64,000 nt of DNA from Nocardia fluminea (GTDB taxonomy: Bacteria > Actinomycetota > Actinomycetes > Mycobacteriales > Mycobacteriaceae): NCBI RefSeq assembly GCF_002846365.1, contig NZ_PJMW01000002.1:2790001-2854000 (forward strand). Direction: 5' to 3'. The position numbers were made by a program, and so were the translations under genes. The notes under the pieces were generated by a model. That model ran no database searches and was not told where the DNA came from. It saw only the letters and a program-made list of their open reading frames with translations. Each line of letters opens with the position of its first letter. Position 1 is the stretch's first letter. This document shows positions 52,117-62,919 of the stretch, piece by piece.

Positions 52117-53244
52117 GTGCGCATCGTGCAGCTCGCCAATTTCTACGGCCCGCGATCGGGTGGGTTGCGCACTGCCCTGCACCACCTCGGTGAGGGGTAT
52201 GTGGCGGCGGGGCACGAAGTGGTGCTGATCGTGCCGGGGGCGCGTCGTTCGGAGGAGATGCTGCCCACGGGTGCGCTACGGATTACCCTGCCCGCATTGG
52301 GGATTCCGTGGACCGGTGGGTATCGCGCGGCTGATCCACGGCGGGTGGCCGATGTGCTGTCGGGGTTGTCGCCGGATGTGCTCGAGGTGTCGGACCGGCT
52401 CACGCTGCGCGGTTTCGGCCGGTGGGCGGGGCGGCGCGGGGTGACGAGCGTGATGATCTCGCACGAGCGCCTCGACCGGCTGCTCGGCCAGTTCCTGCCC
52501 GGACCCGCCGCGCGCCGCTGCGCCGACGTGGCCAACCGGCGCACGGCCGCCGACTACGACATGGTCGTGTGCACCACCGATTTCGCGCGCGAGGAGTTCC
52601 TGCGGATCGGCGCGCCGAACGTGGAACTGGTGCCGCTGGGCGTAGATCTCGATCTGTTCAGTCCACACCGCCGGGACAGCGGCCTGCGCGCCGATCTCGG
52701 CGTCGCGGGGTATCCGATGCTGGTGCACTGTGGGCGGCTGTCGGTGGAGAAGCGCGTCGACCGCAGTATCGAAGCGGTGGGCGCCCTGCACCGTGCCGGG
52801 GTACCCGCTCGGCTGGTCGTCGCCGGCGACGGACCGCGCCGCGAGTCGCTCGAACGCCGCGCCCGGACCGTGCCCGCCCTGCCCGGGGGTGAACCGGCGG
52901 TCCATTTCACCGGCTTCATCAACGAACGGGCGATGGTGGCGAAACTGCTCGCCACCGCGGATGTCTCACTGGCTCCCGGCCCGCACGAGACCTTCGGCCT
53001 GGCCGCGCTGGAGGCATTGGCCGCGGGCACCCCGGTCGTGGCCAGCCGCTCGTCCGCTCTCGCCGATATCGTCACCGCCGAATGCGGGGCCATCGCCGCC
53101 GACCGCCCTCGCGCCTTCGCTCGGGCCGTCACCGATGTCTTGGCCATGCCCACCTCCGGCCGCCGCCGCGCTGCCCGCTCGCGCGCCGAACAGTTCGGCT
53201 GGCCGCGCGCGGTCGCGGGCATGCTCGCGGTGCTCGACCGCTGA
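52117..53244 (+). CDS. mgtA: GT4 glycosyltransferase, mannosyltransferase MgtA-like
   Basis: 375 residues, GTG start. MRIVQLANFYGPRSGGLRTA is the typical beginning of MgtA-type GT4 enzymes. Donor-site motif HETFGLAALEALAAGTPVVA (EX7E glutamates) near 290. In corynebacteria and mycobacteria MgtA mannosylates glucuronyl diacylglycerol, feeding lipomannan-like glycolipids. The identity is by N-terminal and overall resemblance; other PimB-like GT4 enzymes remain possible. Cytoplasmic, peripheral membrane. Confidence 0.75.
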   Translation: MRIVQLANFYGPRSGGLRTALHHLGEGYVAAGHEVVLIVPGARRSEEMLPTGALRITLPALGIPWTGGYRAADPRRVADVLSGLSPDVLEVSDRLTLRGFGRWAGRRGVTSVMISHERLDRLLGQFLPGPAARRCADVANRRTAADYDMVVCTTDFAREEFLRIGAPNVELVPLGVDLDLFSPHRRDSGLRADLGVAGYPMLVHCGRLSVEKRVDRSIEAVGALHRAGVPARLVVAGDGPRRESLERRARTVPALPGGEPAVHFTGFINERAMVAKLLATADVSLAPGPHETFGLAALEALAAGTPVVASRSSALADIVTAECGAIAADRPRAFARAVTDVLAMPTSGRRRAARSRAEQFGWPRAVAGMLAVLDR

Positions 53245-53267
53245 TCCGCCCAGCTCGGTGTTCGGGC

Positions 53268-54095
53268 TCAGTCCTGCGAGCGGGCCGCCAGGACGGCGTC
53301 GTAGAGCTCGCGGCGGGAGGCGCCCCGGCCCGCGGAGACCTCGGCGCAGGCGTCCTTGAGCCGCATCCCGCCCGCGACCAAGGTCTCGACCTCGTCGACC
53401 AGTTCGGCGGGCTCGGCCGAAACCGGCTGGGAGCCTTCGAGAACCACGGTGATCTCGCCGCGGGCGCCGTCGGCGGACCAGGCGGCCAGTTCGCCGAGGG
53501 TGCCGCGCACGACCTCCTCGTAGGTCTTGGTGAGTTCGCGGCAGATGGCGGCGCGCCGGTCGGGGCCGAGGACCGCGACCGCGTCGGCCATACAGTCGGC
53601 CAGTCGGTGGGGTGCCTCGAAGAAGACGATGGCGCGCTGTTCGGAGGTCAAGGTGCGCAACCACTCCCGGCGCTGGCCCCCCTTGCGCGGCGCGAAGCCG
53701 TCAAAACAGAAGCGCTCCACCGGGAGACCGGACAGGGCGAGCGCGGTGGTGACCGCCGAGGGCCCGGGCAGGCAGGTGACCGGGAGATCACGTTCGACGG
53801 CGGCGGCGACCAGTCGATACCCGGGGTCGCTCACCGACGGCATGCCCGCGTCGGTGACCAGCAGGACCGTCAGACCGCTCGCGATGTCGTCGAGCAGGGC
53901 CGGGATGCGGGCGGTCTCCACGTGGTCGTAGAAGCTGACGACGCGGCCGGTGATCTCGACGCCGAGGGCCTTCGCGAGCGATTTCGTGCGGCGGGTGTCC
54001 TCGGCGGCGACCACGTCGGCCGAACCGAGCGCGTCGCGAAGTCGCTGCGAGGCGTCGCCGATGTCGCCCATAGGGGTTGCCGCTAAGACCAACAC
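53268..54095 (-). CDS. rsmI: 16S rRNA 2'-O-ribose C1402 methyltransferase
   Basis: 275 residues, GTG start. Tetrapyrrole-methylase-like fold: LVLAATPMGDIGDASQRLRD, AEDTRRTKSL, then TDAGMPSVSDPGYRLV and PGPSAVTTALALSGLP. All SAM-binding and catalytic parts are present. Methylates C1402 in the decoding centre of the 30S subunit. Divergent from pmt, the same pairing as Rv1003/Rv1002c. Confidence 0.93.
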   Translation of the reverse strand: MLVLAATPMGDIGDASQRLRDALGSADVVAAEDTRRTKSLAKALGVEITGRVVSFYDHVETARIPALLDDIASGLTVLLVTDAGMPSVSDPGYRLVAAAVERDLPVTCLPGPSAVTTALALSGLPVERFCFDGFAPRKGGQRREWLRTLTSEQRAIVFFEAPHRLADCMADAVAVLGPDRRAAICRELTKTYEEVVRGTLGELAAWSADGARGEITVVLEGSQPVSAEPAELVDEVETLVAGGMRLKDACAEVSAGRGASRRELYDAVLAARSQD

Positions 54096-54313
54096 AGTGT
54101 TGTCCGACCTCTCCGGTAAGTTCGGCCGCGTGCGATCGAGTGCGGCGAGCAGTGCGGCCGGGCGGTATTCGGTCGCCCGGAACCCGCGCGAGTAGATGGC
54201 GCCTGTTCATTCTGTCAGGCCGGGGAGTCGCGCCCGAGGGCGCGTAGGTGGGGAAACGAGGGGGCACAAGTGTCGGGTCGGACTTCGTGGGTGGCACCGC
54301 CTACGATCGGGGC

Positions 54314-55918
54314 GTGATCCCGGTGACCGATGAGCGCGCGATGCCCCCGTCGCGTCCCGTGTCGGCGGTGGTCAGTCCCGCGCCGCTGCGCCCGGCCCCG
54401 GATTTCGGTCCACTCGACACCGCGCGCGGGTGGCTGGTCACCGCCGTGCTCACCGTCATCGCCGCGCTGACCAGGTTCGTGAACCTGAACTATCCGACCG
54501 ACGCGCGTACCCCCGTCTTCGACGAGAAGCACTACGCCCCACAGGCCTGGCAGATGGTCACCGGTGGCGGTGTGGAGGACAACCCGGCCTACGGACTGGT
54601 CGTGCACCCGCCCGTCGGCAAACAGTTCATCGCGATCAGTGAGGCGATCTTCGGTTACAACGCGTGGGGCTGGCGTGGCACTGCGGCGCTGGCGGGCACG
54701 ATCCTGGTGCTGCTCGTGGTGCGGATCGTGCGCCGGATGGCCCGCTCGACGCTGATCGGCGCGTTCGCGGGTGTACTACTCATCGCCGAGAGCCTGTCCT
54801 TCGTCTCCTCCCGCATCGGGATGCTCGACATCTTCATGTCGCTGCTGGTCACCGCGGCTTTCGGCTGTCTGATAGTCGACCGTGACGAAGTGCGCGAGCG
54901 GATGGCTCGCGCGGATCTGGCCGGGCGGATCGGGGTCTCGGAGTTGGGTCCGCGGCTCGGGGTGCGCTGGTGGCGGTTCGGCGCGGGCGTGCTGCTGGGG
55001 CTGGCGTGCGGCACCAAGTGGTCCGGCATCTACTACATCATGTTCTTCGGCCTGCTCAGCGTGGCCTTCGATGTGAGCGCGCGCCGCGCGTACGGGGTGC
55101 GCAAGCCGTGGCTGGGCACGATGGTGCGCGACGTGGGACCCGCGCTGTACGCGCTGGTGGTGATTCCGCTGGTGGTGTACCTGTCCTCGTACTGGGCCTG
55201 GTTCGCCAGCGAGAACGGGGTGTTCCGGTACGCGGTGGGCAATCAGGTCGGCAGCGGTGGGACGTTCGCGTTCCTGCCCGACGCGCTGCGCTCGCTCTGG
55301 TACTACCAGGGCGAGACCCTCGACTTCCATTCCAGTCTCACCAATTCGGCGGGCAACCATCACCCGTGGGAATCCAAGCCGTGGACCTGGCCGATGGGCC
55401 TGCGCCCGATGCTCTACTACTACGCCGACGGCACCGTCACCGGATGCGGCGAGGCGCAGTGCGTGAAAGCCGTGATGGCCGTCGGCACGCCCGCCTTGTG
55501 GTGGCTGGCGCTGCCGCTGATCGGCTGGATGATCTGGCGTTCGGTCGTGCGGCGCGACTGGCGCTACGCGGCGGTCCTGGTGGGTTACGGTGCCGGGCTG
55601 CTGCCGTGGTTCCTGACGCTGGACCGGCAGATGTACTTCTTCTACGCGGTGGTGCTCGCGCCGTTCCTGGTGATGGGGATGGCGCTGGCCCTCGGCGACA
55701 TCCTCGGGTCGGCGAGACCCGCCGGGATACCGCGCAGTCCCACGGGCACCTACCTGCCCGCCCCGGTGAACGAGCGGTACGCGCTCGGCTTGCTGATCGT
55801 GAGCATCTACCTGGGCTTGGTGATCGCGAACTTCGTCTGGTTGTGGCCGATCCTCACCGGTCAGGCGATCACGCCGCAGAACTGGCAGGACCATCTCTGG
55901 CTGCCGAGCTGGCGGTAG
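54314..55918 (+). CDS. pmt: protein O-mannosyltransferase
   Basis: 534 residues from a GTG (54314). First loop NLNYPTDARTPVFDEKHYAPQ carries the acidic DE motif of GT39 PMTs; HPPVGKQFIAISEAIF is also conserved. About 11 membrane helices with a periplasmic-side loop ENGVFRYAVGNQVG. Transfers mannose from polyprenyl-phospho-mannose to Ser/Thr of exported proteins (Rv1002c-type). Confidence 0.93.
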   Translation: MIPVTDERAMPPSRPVSAVVSPAPLRPAPDFGPLDTARGWLVTAVLTVIAALTRFVNLNYPTDARTPVFDEKHYAPQAWQMVTGGGVEDNPAYGLVVHPPVGKQFIAISEAIFGYNAWGWRGTAALAGTILVLLVVRIVRRMARSTLIGAFAGVLLIAESLSFVSSRIGMLDIFMSLLVTAAFGCLIVDRDEVRERMARADLAGRIGVSELGPRLGVRWWRFGAGVLLGLACGTKWSGIYYIMFFGLLSVAFDVSARRAYGVRKPWLGTMVRDVGPALYALVVIPLVVYLSSYWAWFASENGVFRYAVGNQVGSGGTFAFLPDALRSLWYYQGETLDFHSSLTNSAGNHHPWESKPWTWPMGLRPMLYYYADGTVTGCGEAQCVKAVMAVGTPALWWLALPLIGWMIWRSVVRRDWRYAAVLVGYGAGLLPWFLTLDRQMYFFYAVVLAPFLVMGMALALGDILGSARPAGIPRSPTGTYLPAPVNERYALGLLIVSIYLGLVIANFVWLWPILTGQAITPQNWQDHLWLPSWR

Positions 55919-55928
55919 CGCCGGGCGG

Positions 55929-56294
55929 TCAGTCCAGCGCGCGGCGCACGAAGGCGATCGCGTCGGCGTCGTCGAGTCCGAGCCGCCGGATCGTGCTCAC
56001 GTAGTCGACGGCGGCGCGGCCGGCGATGTCGCGGGTCGGGTCGCCGGAGGAGGCGATGAAAGAGCCTTGGCGGCCCCGGGTTTCGAGCACCCCGTCGGCT
56101 TCCAGTTCGCGGTAGGCGCGGGCGACGGTGTTGGGCGCGATGCCGAGGTCGGCGGCCAGCGCGCGCACCGTGGGGATCTTGGTACCCGCGGTGAGAGTGC
56201 CCGCGCGGACCTGTTCGATCACGGCCATGCGCAGTTGTTCGTAGGGCGGCTGGGTGGAACCGGCGGACAGCTCGACGTGGAACACGATGCTCAC
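55929..56294 (-). CDS. GntR-family regulator, short YtrA-type
   Basis: 121 residues, GTG start inside the arcA stop codon (GTGA). Winged [23 protein letters not shown], then [20 protein letters not shown] and [20 protein letters not shown]. The C-terminus is short, without a FadR- or aminotransferase-like domain, as in YtrA-type regulators. Co-transcribed with arcA and probably regulates it or itself. Confidence 0.88.
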   Translation of the reverse strand: MSIVFHVELSAGSTQPPYEQLRMAVIEQVRAGTLTAGTKIPTVRALAADLGIAPNTVARAYRELEADGVLETRGRQGSFIASSGDPTRDIAGRAAVDYVSTIRRLGLDDADAIAFVRRALD

Positions 56295-57532
56295 ACCTCG
56301 TCTCGGGACAGCGGGCAGGACATACAGCGGGGACCGCCGCGGCCGGAGCCCAGCTCCGAACCGCTGATGGTGACCACCTCGATACCCGCCTCGGTCAGGC
56401 GGGAGTTGGTCATCTCGTTGCGTTCGTAGGCCACGACCACGCCGGGCGCGAGGGCGAGGGTGTTGTTGCCGTCGTCCCACTGCTCGCGTTCGGCGTCGGG
56501 TCCCTCGCGGCCGGTGTCGATCACGCGCAGCTTCGGGATGCCCATTGCCGCCGCGGCGGCGGGCAGGAACGGTTCGGGTCCGGTGATGCTGATGCGCTCG
56601 AGGTCACCGCGCCCGGAGAAGCCCTCTTCGCGGCGGATCGTGAACGCCGCCAGCGATTTCCGCACGCCGGGATACATCACCACCGCGTCGGTGTCGACCA
56701 TGGTGCAGACGGTGTCGAGATGCATGGTGGCCCGGTTCTGCGCGATCGGCACGACCAGCACGGTGTGCGCGAGGTCGTCGTCGAACAGGCTGCGCGCCAG
56801 CGCTTCCGCGCCCGCGGGCGTCGTGCGCTCGCCGACGCCGACCGCCACCACGCCTTTGGCGAGCAGCAGTACGTCGCCGCCCTCGATCGGCGCGGTGTGT
56901 GACTCGTAGGCCCGGCGCACGCCGAGGAAGCGCGGGTGGAAGGCGTAGACGAGATCGGTGATGGAGGTTTCGCGGCTGCGGGCGGGCAGGGCCAGCGAGG
57001 TGATCGCGACCTTCGGGCCGACCCAGAACGAGGAATCACGGGTGAAGAGCAGGTTCGGGAGCGGGTCGACGACGAAATCGCCGCCGTGGTGCATGCGCCG
57101 CACCAGGGAGGTGGCGTCGGGGCCGAACGGCAGCTCGTCGAAGGTCATCCCGGCCATCAGGATGTCGGCGAGTGCGGGGGCGTCGAATTTGCGCAGTTCC
57201 GCGGCGAGCTGGTCGGCGAGGCCGTGGCCGAGCCTGCGCGCGTCGACCGCGGCCGAGATGCCCTGGATCCTGGCTGCCCCACTGGCGCTGAGGGTTTCGG
57301 TCAGCAGGTCTGCCAGTAACAGCACCTCCACACCGCGGTCGCGCAGTACGGTGGCGAAGGCGTCGTGTTCGGCTTGCGCGCGCTCGACCCAGGGGATGCC
57401 GTCGAAAAGCAGCTGGTCGTTGTTGCTCGGGGTGAGTCGGCGTAGTTCTGCGCCGGGGCGGTGCAGCAGCACTGTCCGTAGCCGGCCGACTTCGGAGGTG
57501 ACGGTCAGGCGCGAGTCGGGGGCGGTTCCCAT
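56291..57532 (-). CDS. arcA: arginine deiminase
   Basis: 413 residues from the ATG at 57532 ([20 protein letters not shown]); a longer frame is open upstream but less likely. Active-site parts: [31 protein letters not shown] (His) and the final nucleophile in [10 protein letters not shown]. Hydrolyses arginine to citrulline and ammonia; with no arcB/arcC adjacent it may serve nitrogen or acid-stress needs. Matches Rv1001 in context. Confidence 0.93.
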   Translation of the reverse strand: MGTAPDSRLTVTSEVGRLRTVLLHRPGAELRRLTPSNNDQLLFDGIPWVERAQAEHDAFATVLRDRGVEVLLLADLLTETLSASGAARIQGISAAVDARRLGHGLADQLAAELRKFDAPALADILMAGMTFDELPFGPDATSLVRRMHHGGDFVVDPLPNLLFTRDSSFWVGPKVAITSLALPARSRETSITDLVYAFHPRFLGVRRAYESHTAPIEGGDVLLLAKGVVAVGVGERTTPAGAEALARSLFDDDLAHTVLVVPIAQNRATMHLDTVCTMVDTDAVVMYPGVRKSLAAFTIRREEGFSGRGDLERISITGPEPFLPAAAAAMGIPKLRVIDTGREGPDAEREQWDDGNNTLALAPGVVVAYERNEMTNSRLTEAGIEVVTISGSELGSGRGGPRCMSCPLSRDEV

Positions 57533-57656
57533 CTGCAAACCGTAATCCGAGGACCGCGTGTCTGCGAGCCGCAACGCGCTGGGTTCGGCCGCGGCTGCTC
57601 GCCGGTGTCCGCCGCTCGGTCGCGTGTTCGGCCCATTTTTCGTACACGACACGAAT

Positions 57657-57676
57657 ACCTGAAGTATTGTTTAGGT
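57657..57676 (+). promoter_or_regulatory. putative SoxR operator
   Basis: ACCTGAAGTATTGTTTAGGT: seven-base arms ACCTGAA/TTTAGGT with one mismatch and six bases between, 20 bp before the soxR ATG. MerR-type dyad of the expected length; shares ACCT..AGGT ends with known SoxR boxes. GGGAGGAG follows as ribosome site. Confidence 0.65.
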
Positions 57677-57696
57677 GGTAGTGGGAGGAGCTATAG

Positions 57697-58182
57697 ATGA
57701 CGATGGCCGATTGGCAAACGAAGGAGCTGACCCCCGGGCAGCTTTCCGATCGTAGTGGAGTTGCAGTGTCCGCGTTGCACTTCTACGAACGCGAAGGTCT
57801 CATATCGAGCCGTCGAACCAGTGGCAATCAACGTCGATATTCTCGCGAAACCCTGCGCCGAGTTGCCTTCATCCGCATCTCGCAACGGGTCGGTATCCCA
57901 CTCAGTGAGATCCGCTCGGCCCTGGACCGGCTCCCCGAAGGACGCACCCCGACCCGTCGCGATTGGGAGAATCTGTCGACCACCTGGCGGGAGGATCTCG
58001 ACGACCGGATCACCCAGCTCGTGCGCCTGCGCGACAACCTGACCGGCTGCATCGGCTGCGGTTGCCTGTCGCTCGGCTCGTGCAAACTCGTCAACGAACA
58101 CGACCGGCTCGGTGCGGAGGGTCCCGGGGCGCGCGTGCTCGATGTGCAGGTGAACTGCCCGCCGAAATCCGGCTGCGTGTAG
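57697..58182 (+). CDS. soxR: redox-sensitive MerR-type regulator SoxR
   Basis: 161 residues. MerR HTH ([20 protein letters not shown], then [13 protein letters not shown]), a long dimerisation helix, and [12 protein letters not shown] with the four cysteines of the SoxR [2Fe-2S] cluster. Senses redox-cycling agents by cluster oxidation. In actinomycetes SoxR controls a few detoxifying genes; a dyad upstream suggests self-regulation. Divergent from arcA, ahead of a PEP-mutase-like gene. Confidence 0.93.
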   Translation: MTMADWQTKELTPGQLSDRSGVAVSALHFYEREGLISSRRTSGNQRRYSRETLRRVAFIRISQRVGIPLSEIRSALDRLPEGRTPTRRDWENLSTTWREDLDDRITQLVRLRDNLTGCIGCGCLSLGSCKLVNEHDRLGAEGPGARVLDVQVNCPPKSGCV

Positions 58183-58215
58183 CTCTTGTCGGATGCCTGG
58201 GGCATCATCGCGGGT

Positions 58216-58968
58216 ATGACTTCTCTGGATACCAAGGCGAAGACTCTGCTCGAACTGCACCGTCCGGGAAATCCGGTGGTGCTGCCGACCGTCTGGGATG
58301 CCTGGTCGGCGAATGTCGCTGTCGCGGCCGGTTTTTCGGGGCTCACCATGGGCAGCCATCCGGTCGCCGACTCGATCGGGCGCGCCGACGGTGAGGGGAT
58401 GAGTTTCGACGAACTCCTCGCCCGCGTTGCCCAGGTGACCGCTTCGGTCGAGGTCCCGGTCTCGGTCGACATCGAATCCGGCTACGGCCTCGAACCCCTG
58501 CAACTGATCGACGGTCTGCTCGCCGCGGGCGCTGTCGGCCTCAACATCGAGGACACCGTGCACAGCGAGGGCAAGCGTCTGCGTTCGCCCGCCGAACACG
58601 CCGATCTGGTCCGTGGCCTGCGCGAAGCCGCCGACGCGGCGGGCGTGCACGTCGTGGTGAACGCCCGCACCGACCTGTTCCTGCGGCAGGACGGCGACGA
58701 AGCCGACCGCCTCGACCGTGCCATCGCCCGCCTCACGCTGGCCGCCGAAGCGGGCGCCGATGTGCTGTACCCGGTGGGCAAGCACGCCGACGCCGACCTG
58801 CGCAGGCTCACCAGCGAACTGCCGTTGCCGGTCAACGCGATCGGCCAGCCGGGAAGCCCGGCCAAGGACTACTTCGCCGACCTCGGCGTCGCCCGCATCA
58901 GCTTCGGCCCGTTCCTGCAGGCGGCGCTGGGCGCCGAGGCCACCAACCTGCTGGCCGCCTGGAAGTAG
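58216..58968 (+). CDS. isocitrate lyase/PEP mutase-family protein
   Basis: 250 residues from the ATG at 58216. TIM-barrel motifs: VVLPTVWDAWSANVAVAAGF, TMGSHPVADSIGRADGEGMS, SVDIESGYG and GLNIEDTVH (metal/substrate acidic residues). The KKCGH isocitrate lyase signature is absent, so this is the PEP mutase/oxaloacetate-hydrolase-like subgroup. Reaction uncertain: C-C or P-C lyase on a small 2-oxo/hydroxy acid. Confidence 0.85.
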   Translation: MTSLDTKAKTLLELHRPGNPVVLPTVWDAWSANVAVAAGFSGLTMGSHPVADSIGRADGEGMSFDELLARVAQVTASVEVPVSVDIESGYGLEPLQLIDGLLAAGAVGLNIEDTVHSEGKRLRSPAEHADLVRGLREAADAAGVHVVVNARTDLFLRQDGDEADRLDRAIARLTLAAEAGADVLYPVGKHADADLRRLTSELPLPVNAIGQPGSPAKDYFADLGVARISFGPFLQAALGAEATNLLAAWK

Positions 58969-58978
58969 CGGCCACGAC

Positions 58979-59009
58979 GGTGGCGCACGACGAAATGTCG
59001 TGCGCCACC
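58979..59009. terminator. bidirectional terminator between convergent genes
   Basis: 13-bp perfect stem GGTGGCGCACGAC with loop GAAAT, between the PEP-mutase-like gene and metG. Confidence 0.85.
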
Positions 59010-59019
59010 GCGCGTTCGG

Positions 59020-60588
59020 CTATTCCTTGGGCTCGAGGTAGCGCGGGAAGATCGGTTCCGGCGCGGGCAGGTCGAGACCGGGGGCCAGGGGGGTGGCGAT
59101 GTCGGCGAAGGTACGGCCTTCCTGGGCGAGCAGGTCCAGGATCTTGGCCGCCGAGCCGGGCATCACCGGTTGGACCAGGATGGCGACGATGCGGACCACC
59201 TCGAGTGTCACGTAGAGGACCGTCGCCATGCGGGCCAGGTCTTCCTCGGTACCCGACTTGCGCAGCGCCCACGGGGCGTTGGCGGAGAAGTAGCGATTGG
59301 TCTCGCCGAGGGTGAGCCAGATGGCTTCCAGCGCGAGGTGCATCTGCTGGGCGTCGAACTCGCTGCGGCACTTGGCCAGTAGGCCGTTCGCGCGGTCGAG
59401 CAGCGCGCGGTCCTCGTCGGTGAACTCACCGGGCGTGGGGGACTTGGCGTCGCAGTTCTTGTTGACCATGGTCAGGCTGCGCTGGACCAGGTTGCCGAAC
59501 TCGTTGGCCAGGTCACTGTTGATGCGGCCCGCGATGGCGTCGTTGCTGTAGCTGCCGTCCTGCCCATAGGAGATCTCGCGCAGCAGGAAGAACCGCACCT
59601 GGTCGAGGCCGTAGGTGGACACCAGCGCGAGCGGGTCGACGACATTGCCCGTCGACTTCGACATCTTCTCGCCCTTGTTGTACAAGAATCCGTGCACGAA
59701 CACCCGGTCGGGGAGCTCGATGCCGGCCGACATCAGGAAGGCCGGCCAGTACACCGTGTGGAACCGGGTGATGTCCTTGCCGATGATGTGCAGGTTCGCC
59801 GGCCAGAACTTCTCGAACGCGTCGGAGCCGGTGTTCGGAAAGCCCACGCCCGTCAGGTAATTGGTGAGCGCGTCGACCCACACGTACATCACGTGGTCGG
59901 GCTCGCCGGGGACCGGAACGCCCCAGTCGAAGGTGGTGCGCGAGATCGACAGATCCTTGAGGCCGGCCTTGACGTAGCTGACGATCTCGTTGCGCCGGGT
60001 CGAGGGCGCGATGAACTCGGGCCGATCCTCGTAGAGCGCGAGCAGCTTGTCCTGGTACTCCGAGAGCTTGAAGAAGTAGTTCGACTCCTCGGTCCAGGTG
60101 ACCGGGGTCTTGGTCTCGGTGGACTCGCGGGTGCCGTCGGCGAGGAGGGTGGTCTCGTCCTCGTTGTAGAAGGCCTCGTCGCGCACCGAGTACCAGCCGG
60201 AGTAGTTGCCAAGGTAGATGTCGCCGTTGGCGAGCATCCGCTCCCAGATGGCGACGCAGGCGGCCTGATGGTCGGCGTCGGTGGTGCGGATGAAGCGGTC
60301 GAAGGAGATGTCGAGCGCCTTGTCCATCGCCTCGAAGACATCGGAGTTGCGGGCCGCGAGCTCCTGCACCGGAATGCCTTCGGTCGCCGCGGTCTGCTGC
60401 ATCTTCTGACCGTGCTCGTCGGTGCCGGTCATGAAGAACACGTCGTAACCGTCGAGCCGTTTGAAGCGGGCGATCGCGTCGGTGGAGATGTACTCGTACG
60501 CGTGGCCGATATGCGGCGCACCGTTCGGGTACGCGATGGCCGTCGTGACGTAGAAGGCGGGCGCCTCGGCGCCTTCGGCTGCACTCAT
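59020..60588 (-). CDS. metG: methionyl-tRNA synthetase
   Basis: 522 residues from the ATG at 60588 ([20 protein letters not shown]). HIGH box in [18 protein letters not shown] in [13 protein letters not shown]; anticodon-binding helices at the C-terminus. No zinc-knuckle insertion with four Cys and no C-terminal dimer domain, so the short class seen in mycobacteria. The start codon lies against that of tatD on the other strand. Confidence 0.96.
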   Translation of the reverse strand: MSAAEGAEAPAFYVTTAIAYPNGAPHIGHAYEYISTDAIARFKRLDGYDVFFMTGTDEHGQKMQQTAATEGIPVQELAARNSDVFEAMDKALDISFDRFIRTTDADHQAACVAIWERMLANGDIYLGNYSGWYSVRDEAFYNEDETTLLADGTRESTETKTPVTWTEESNYFFKLSEYQDKLLALYEDRPEFIAPSTRRNEIVSYVKAGLKDLSISRTTFDWGVPVPGEPDHVMYVWVDALTNYLTGVGFPNTGSDAFEKFWPANLHIIGKDITRFHTVYWPAFLMSAGIELPDRVFVHGFLYNKGEKMSKSTGNVVDPLALVSTYGLDQVRFFLLREISYGQDGSYSNDAIAGRINSDLANEFGNLVQRSLTMVNKNCDAKSPTPGEFTDEDRALLDRANGLLAKCRSEFDAQQMHLALEAIWLTLGETNRYFSANAPWALRKSGTEEDLARMATVLYVTLEVVRIVAILVQPVMPGSAAKILDLLAQEGRTFADIATPLAPGLDLPAPEPIFPRYLEPKE

Positions 60589-60610
60589 GATGCCCACTAC
60601 TGTAATCCGG

Positions 60611-61444
60611 GTGGCAAACACGAATCGTCCGGCTCCGCCTGTTCCCGCCCCGCTCGCGCCGCTGATCGATGCCCACACGCACCTCGATGCCTGTGGCGCA
60701 ACCGATGCCGCGTCGACCGCGGCCATCGTGGATCGCGCGGCCTCGGCCGGTGTCGGGCACGTGGTGACCGTCGCCGACGATCTGGCCGCCGCGCAGTGGG
60801 CCGTGCGGGCCGCGCAGTGGGATCCGCGGGTGTACGCGGCTGTCGCGTTGCATCCCACCCGTGCCAACGCCCTCGACGACAAGGCGAAGGCCGAGCTCGA
60901 GCATCTCGCCACCGACCCCCGCGTGGTCGCGGTCGGGGAGACCGGCCTCGACTACTACTGGCCGGGCAAGCTCGACGGCTGCGCGGACGTCGAGACCCAG
61001 ATCGAGGGTTTCCGCTGGCACATCGACCTGGCCAAGCGCGTGCGCAAACCGCTGATGATCCACAACCGCGAAGCCGACCACGACCTGCTCACGGTGCTGC
61101 TCGACGAGGGCGCGCCGGACACGGTGATCTTCCACTGCTTCTCCTCGGACGCGGCGATGGCCGAGGCGTGCGTGGCGGAGGGGTACGTGCTGAGCTTCTC
61201 GGGCACCGTGAGTTTCAAGAACGCGCACGAACTACGTGAGGCCGCCAAGCTGGTGCCCGACGACCAGATCCTCGTGGAAACCGATGCGCCGTATCTGACG
61301 CCGCACCCGTATCGCGGTGCGCCGAACGAGTCGTACTGCCTGCCGTACACCGTCCGCGCGCTCGCCGAAGTGCGGGAACAGGACCCGCGGGCGCTGGCCG
61401 AGATCACCACCGCCAACGCGCGCAGACTGTACCGGATCCGGTAG
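60611..61444 (+). CDS. tatD: TatD-family deoxyribonuclease
   Basis: 277 residues from a GTG (60611); an ATG at 60587 would overlap the metG start on the opposite strand, which is less likely. Metal ligands: His in DAHTHLD, Glu in [10 protein letters not shown], His in MIHNRE and FHCFSS, Asp in [16 protein letters not shown]. Mg2+-dependent 3'-5' exonuclease fold. Upstream of rpfB as in mycobacteria. Confidence 0.92.
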   Translation: MANTNRPAPPVPAPLAPLIDAHTHLDACGATDAASTAAIVDRAASAGVGHVVTVADDLAAAQWAVRAAQWDPRVYAAVALHPTRANALDDKAKAELEHLATDPRVVAVGETGLDYYWPGKLDGCADVETQIEGFRWHIDLAKRVRKPLMIHNREADHDLLTVLLDEGAPDTVIFHCFSSDAAMAEACVAEGYVLSFSGTVSFKNAHELREAAKLVPDDQILVETDAPYLTPHPYRGAPNESYCLPYTVRALAEVREQDPRALAEITTANARRLYRIR

Positions 61445-61546
61445 TCCGTTTCGTCTGTTCGGCAGGGGCTGGACATTAAACGTGAGTCGGCTCACATTCG
61501 TGTGTTCACGCCGTTATCTACCAGCACTGTCTATATCGAATTGTGA

Positions 61547-62743
<1,197 letters not shown>

Positions 62744-62919
62744 TTTCGTCAGCACGCTATTTCGCAGGAACACGAATAACTCACCGGGCACCTCCCCTCC
62801 GATGCGCGCACGGCGTAAGGCCGAGAGCTGACAGTCGAGCCTCCGGACGACGCTGACTACGCGGACAGGCGGGGGAGCGCGGTGGGGCCGGGTCGTTGAC
62901 GAGTCGACGGGTGGTTGTG

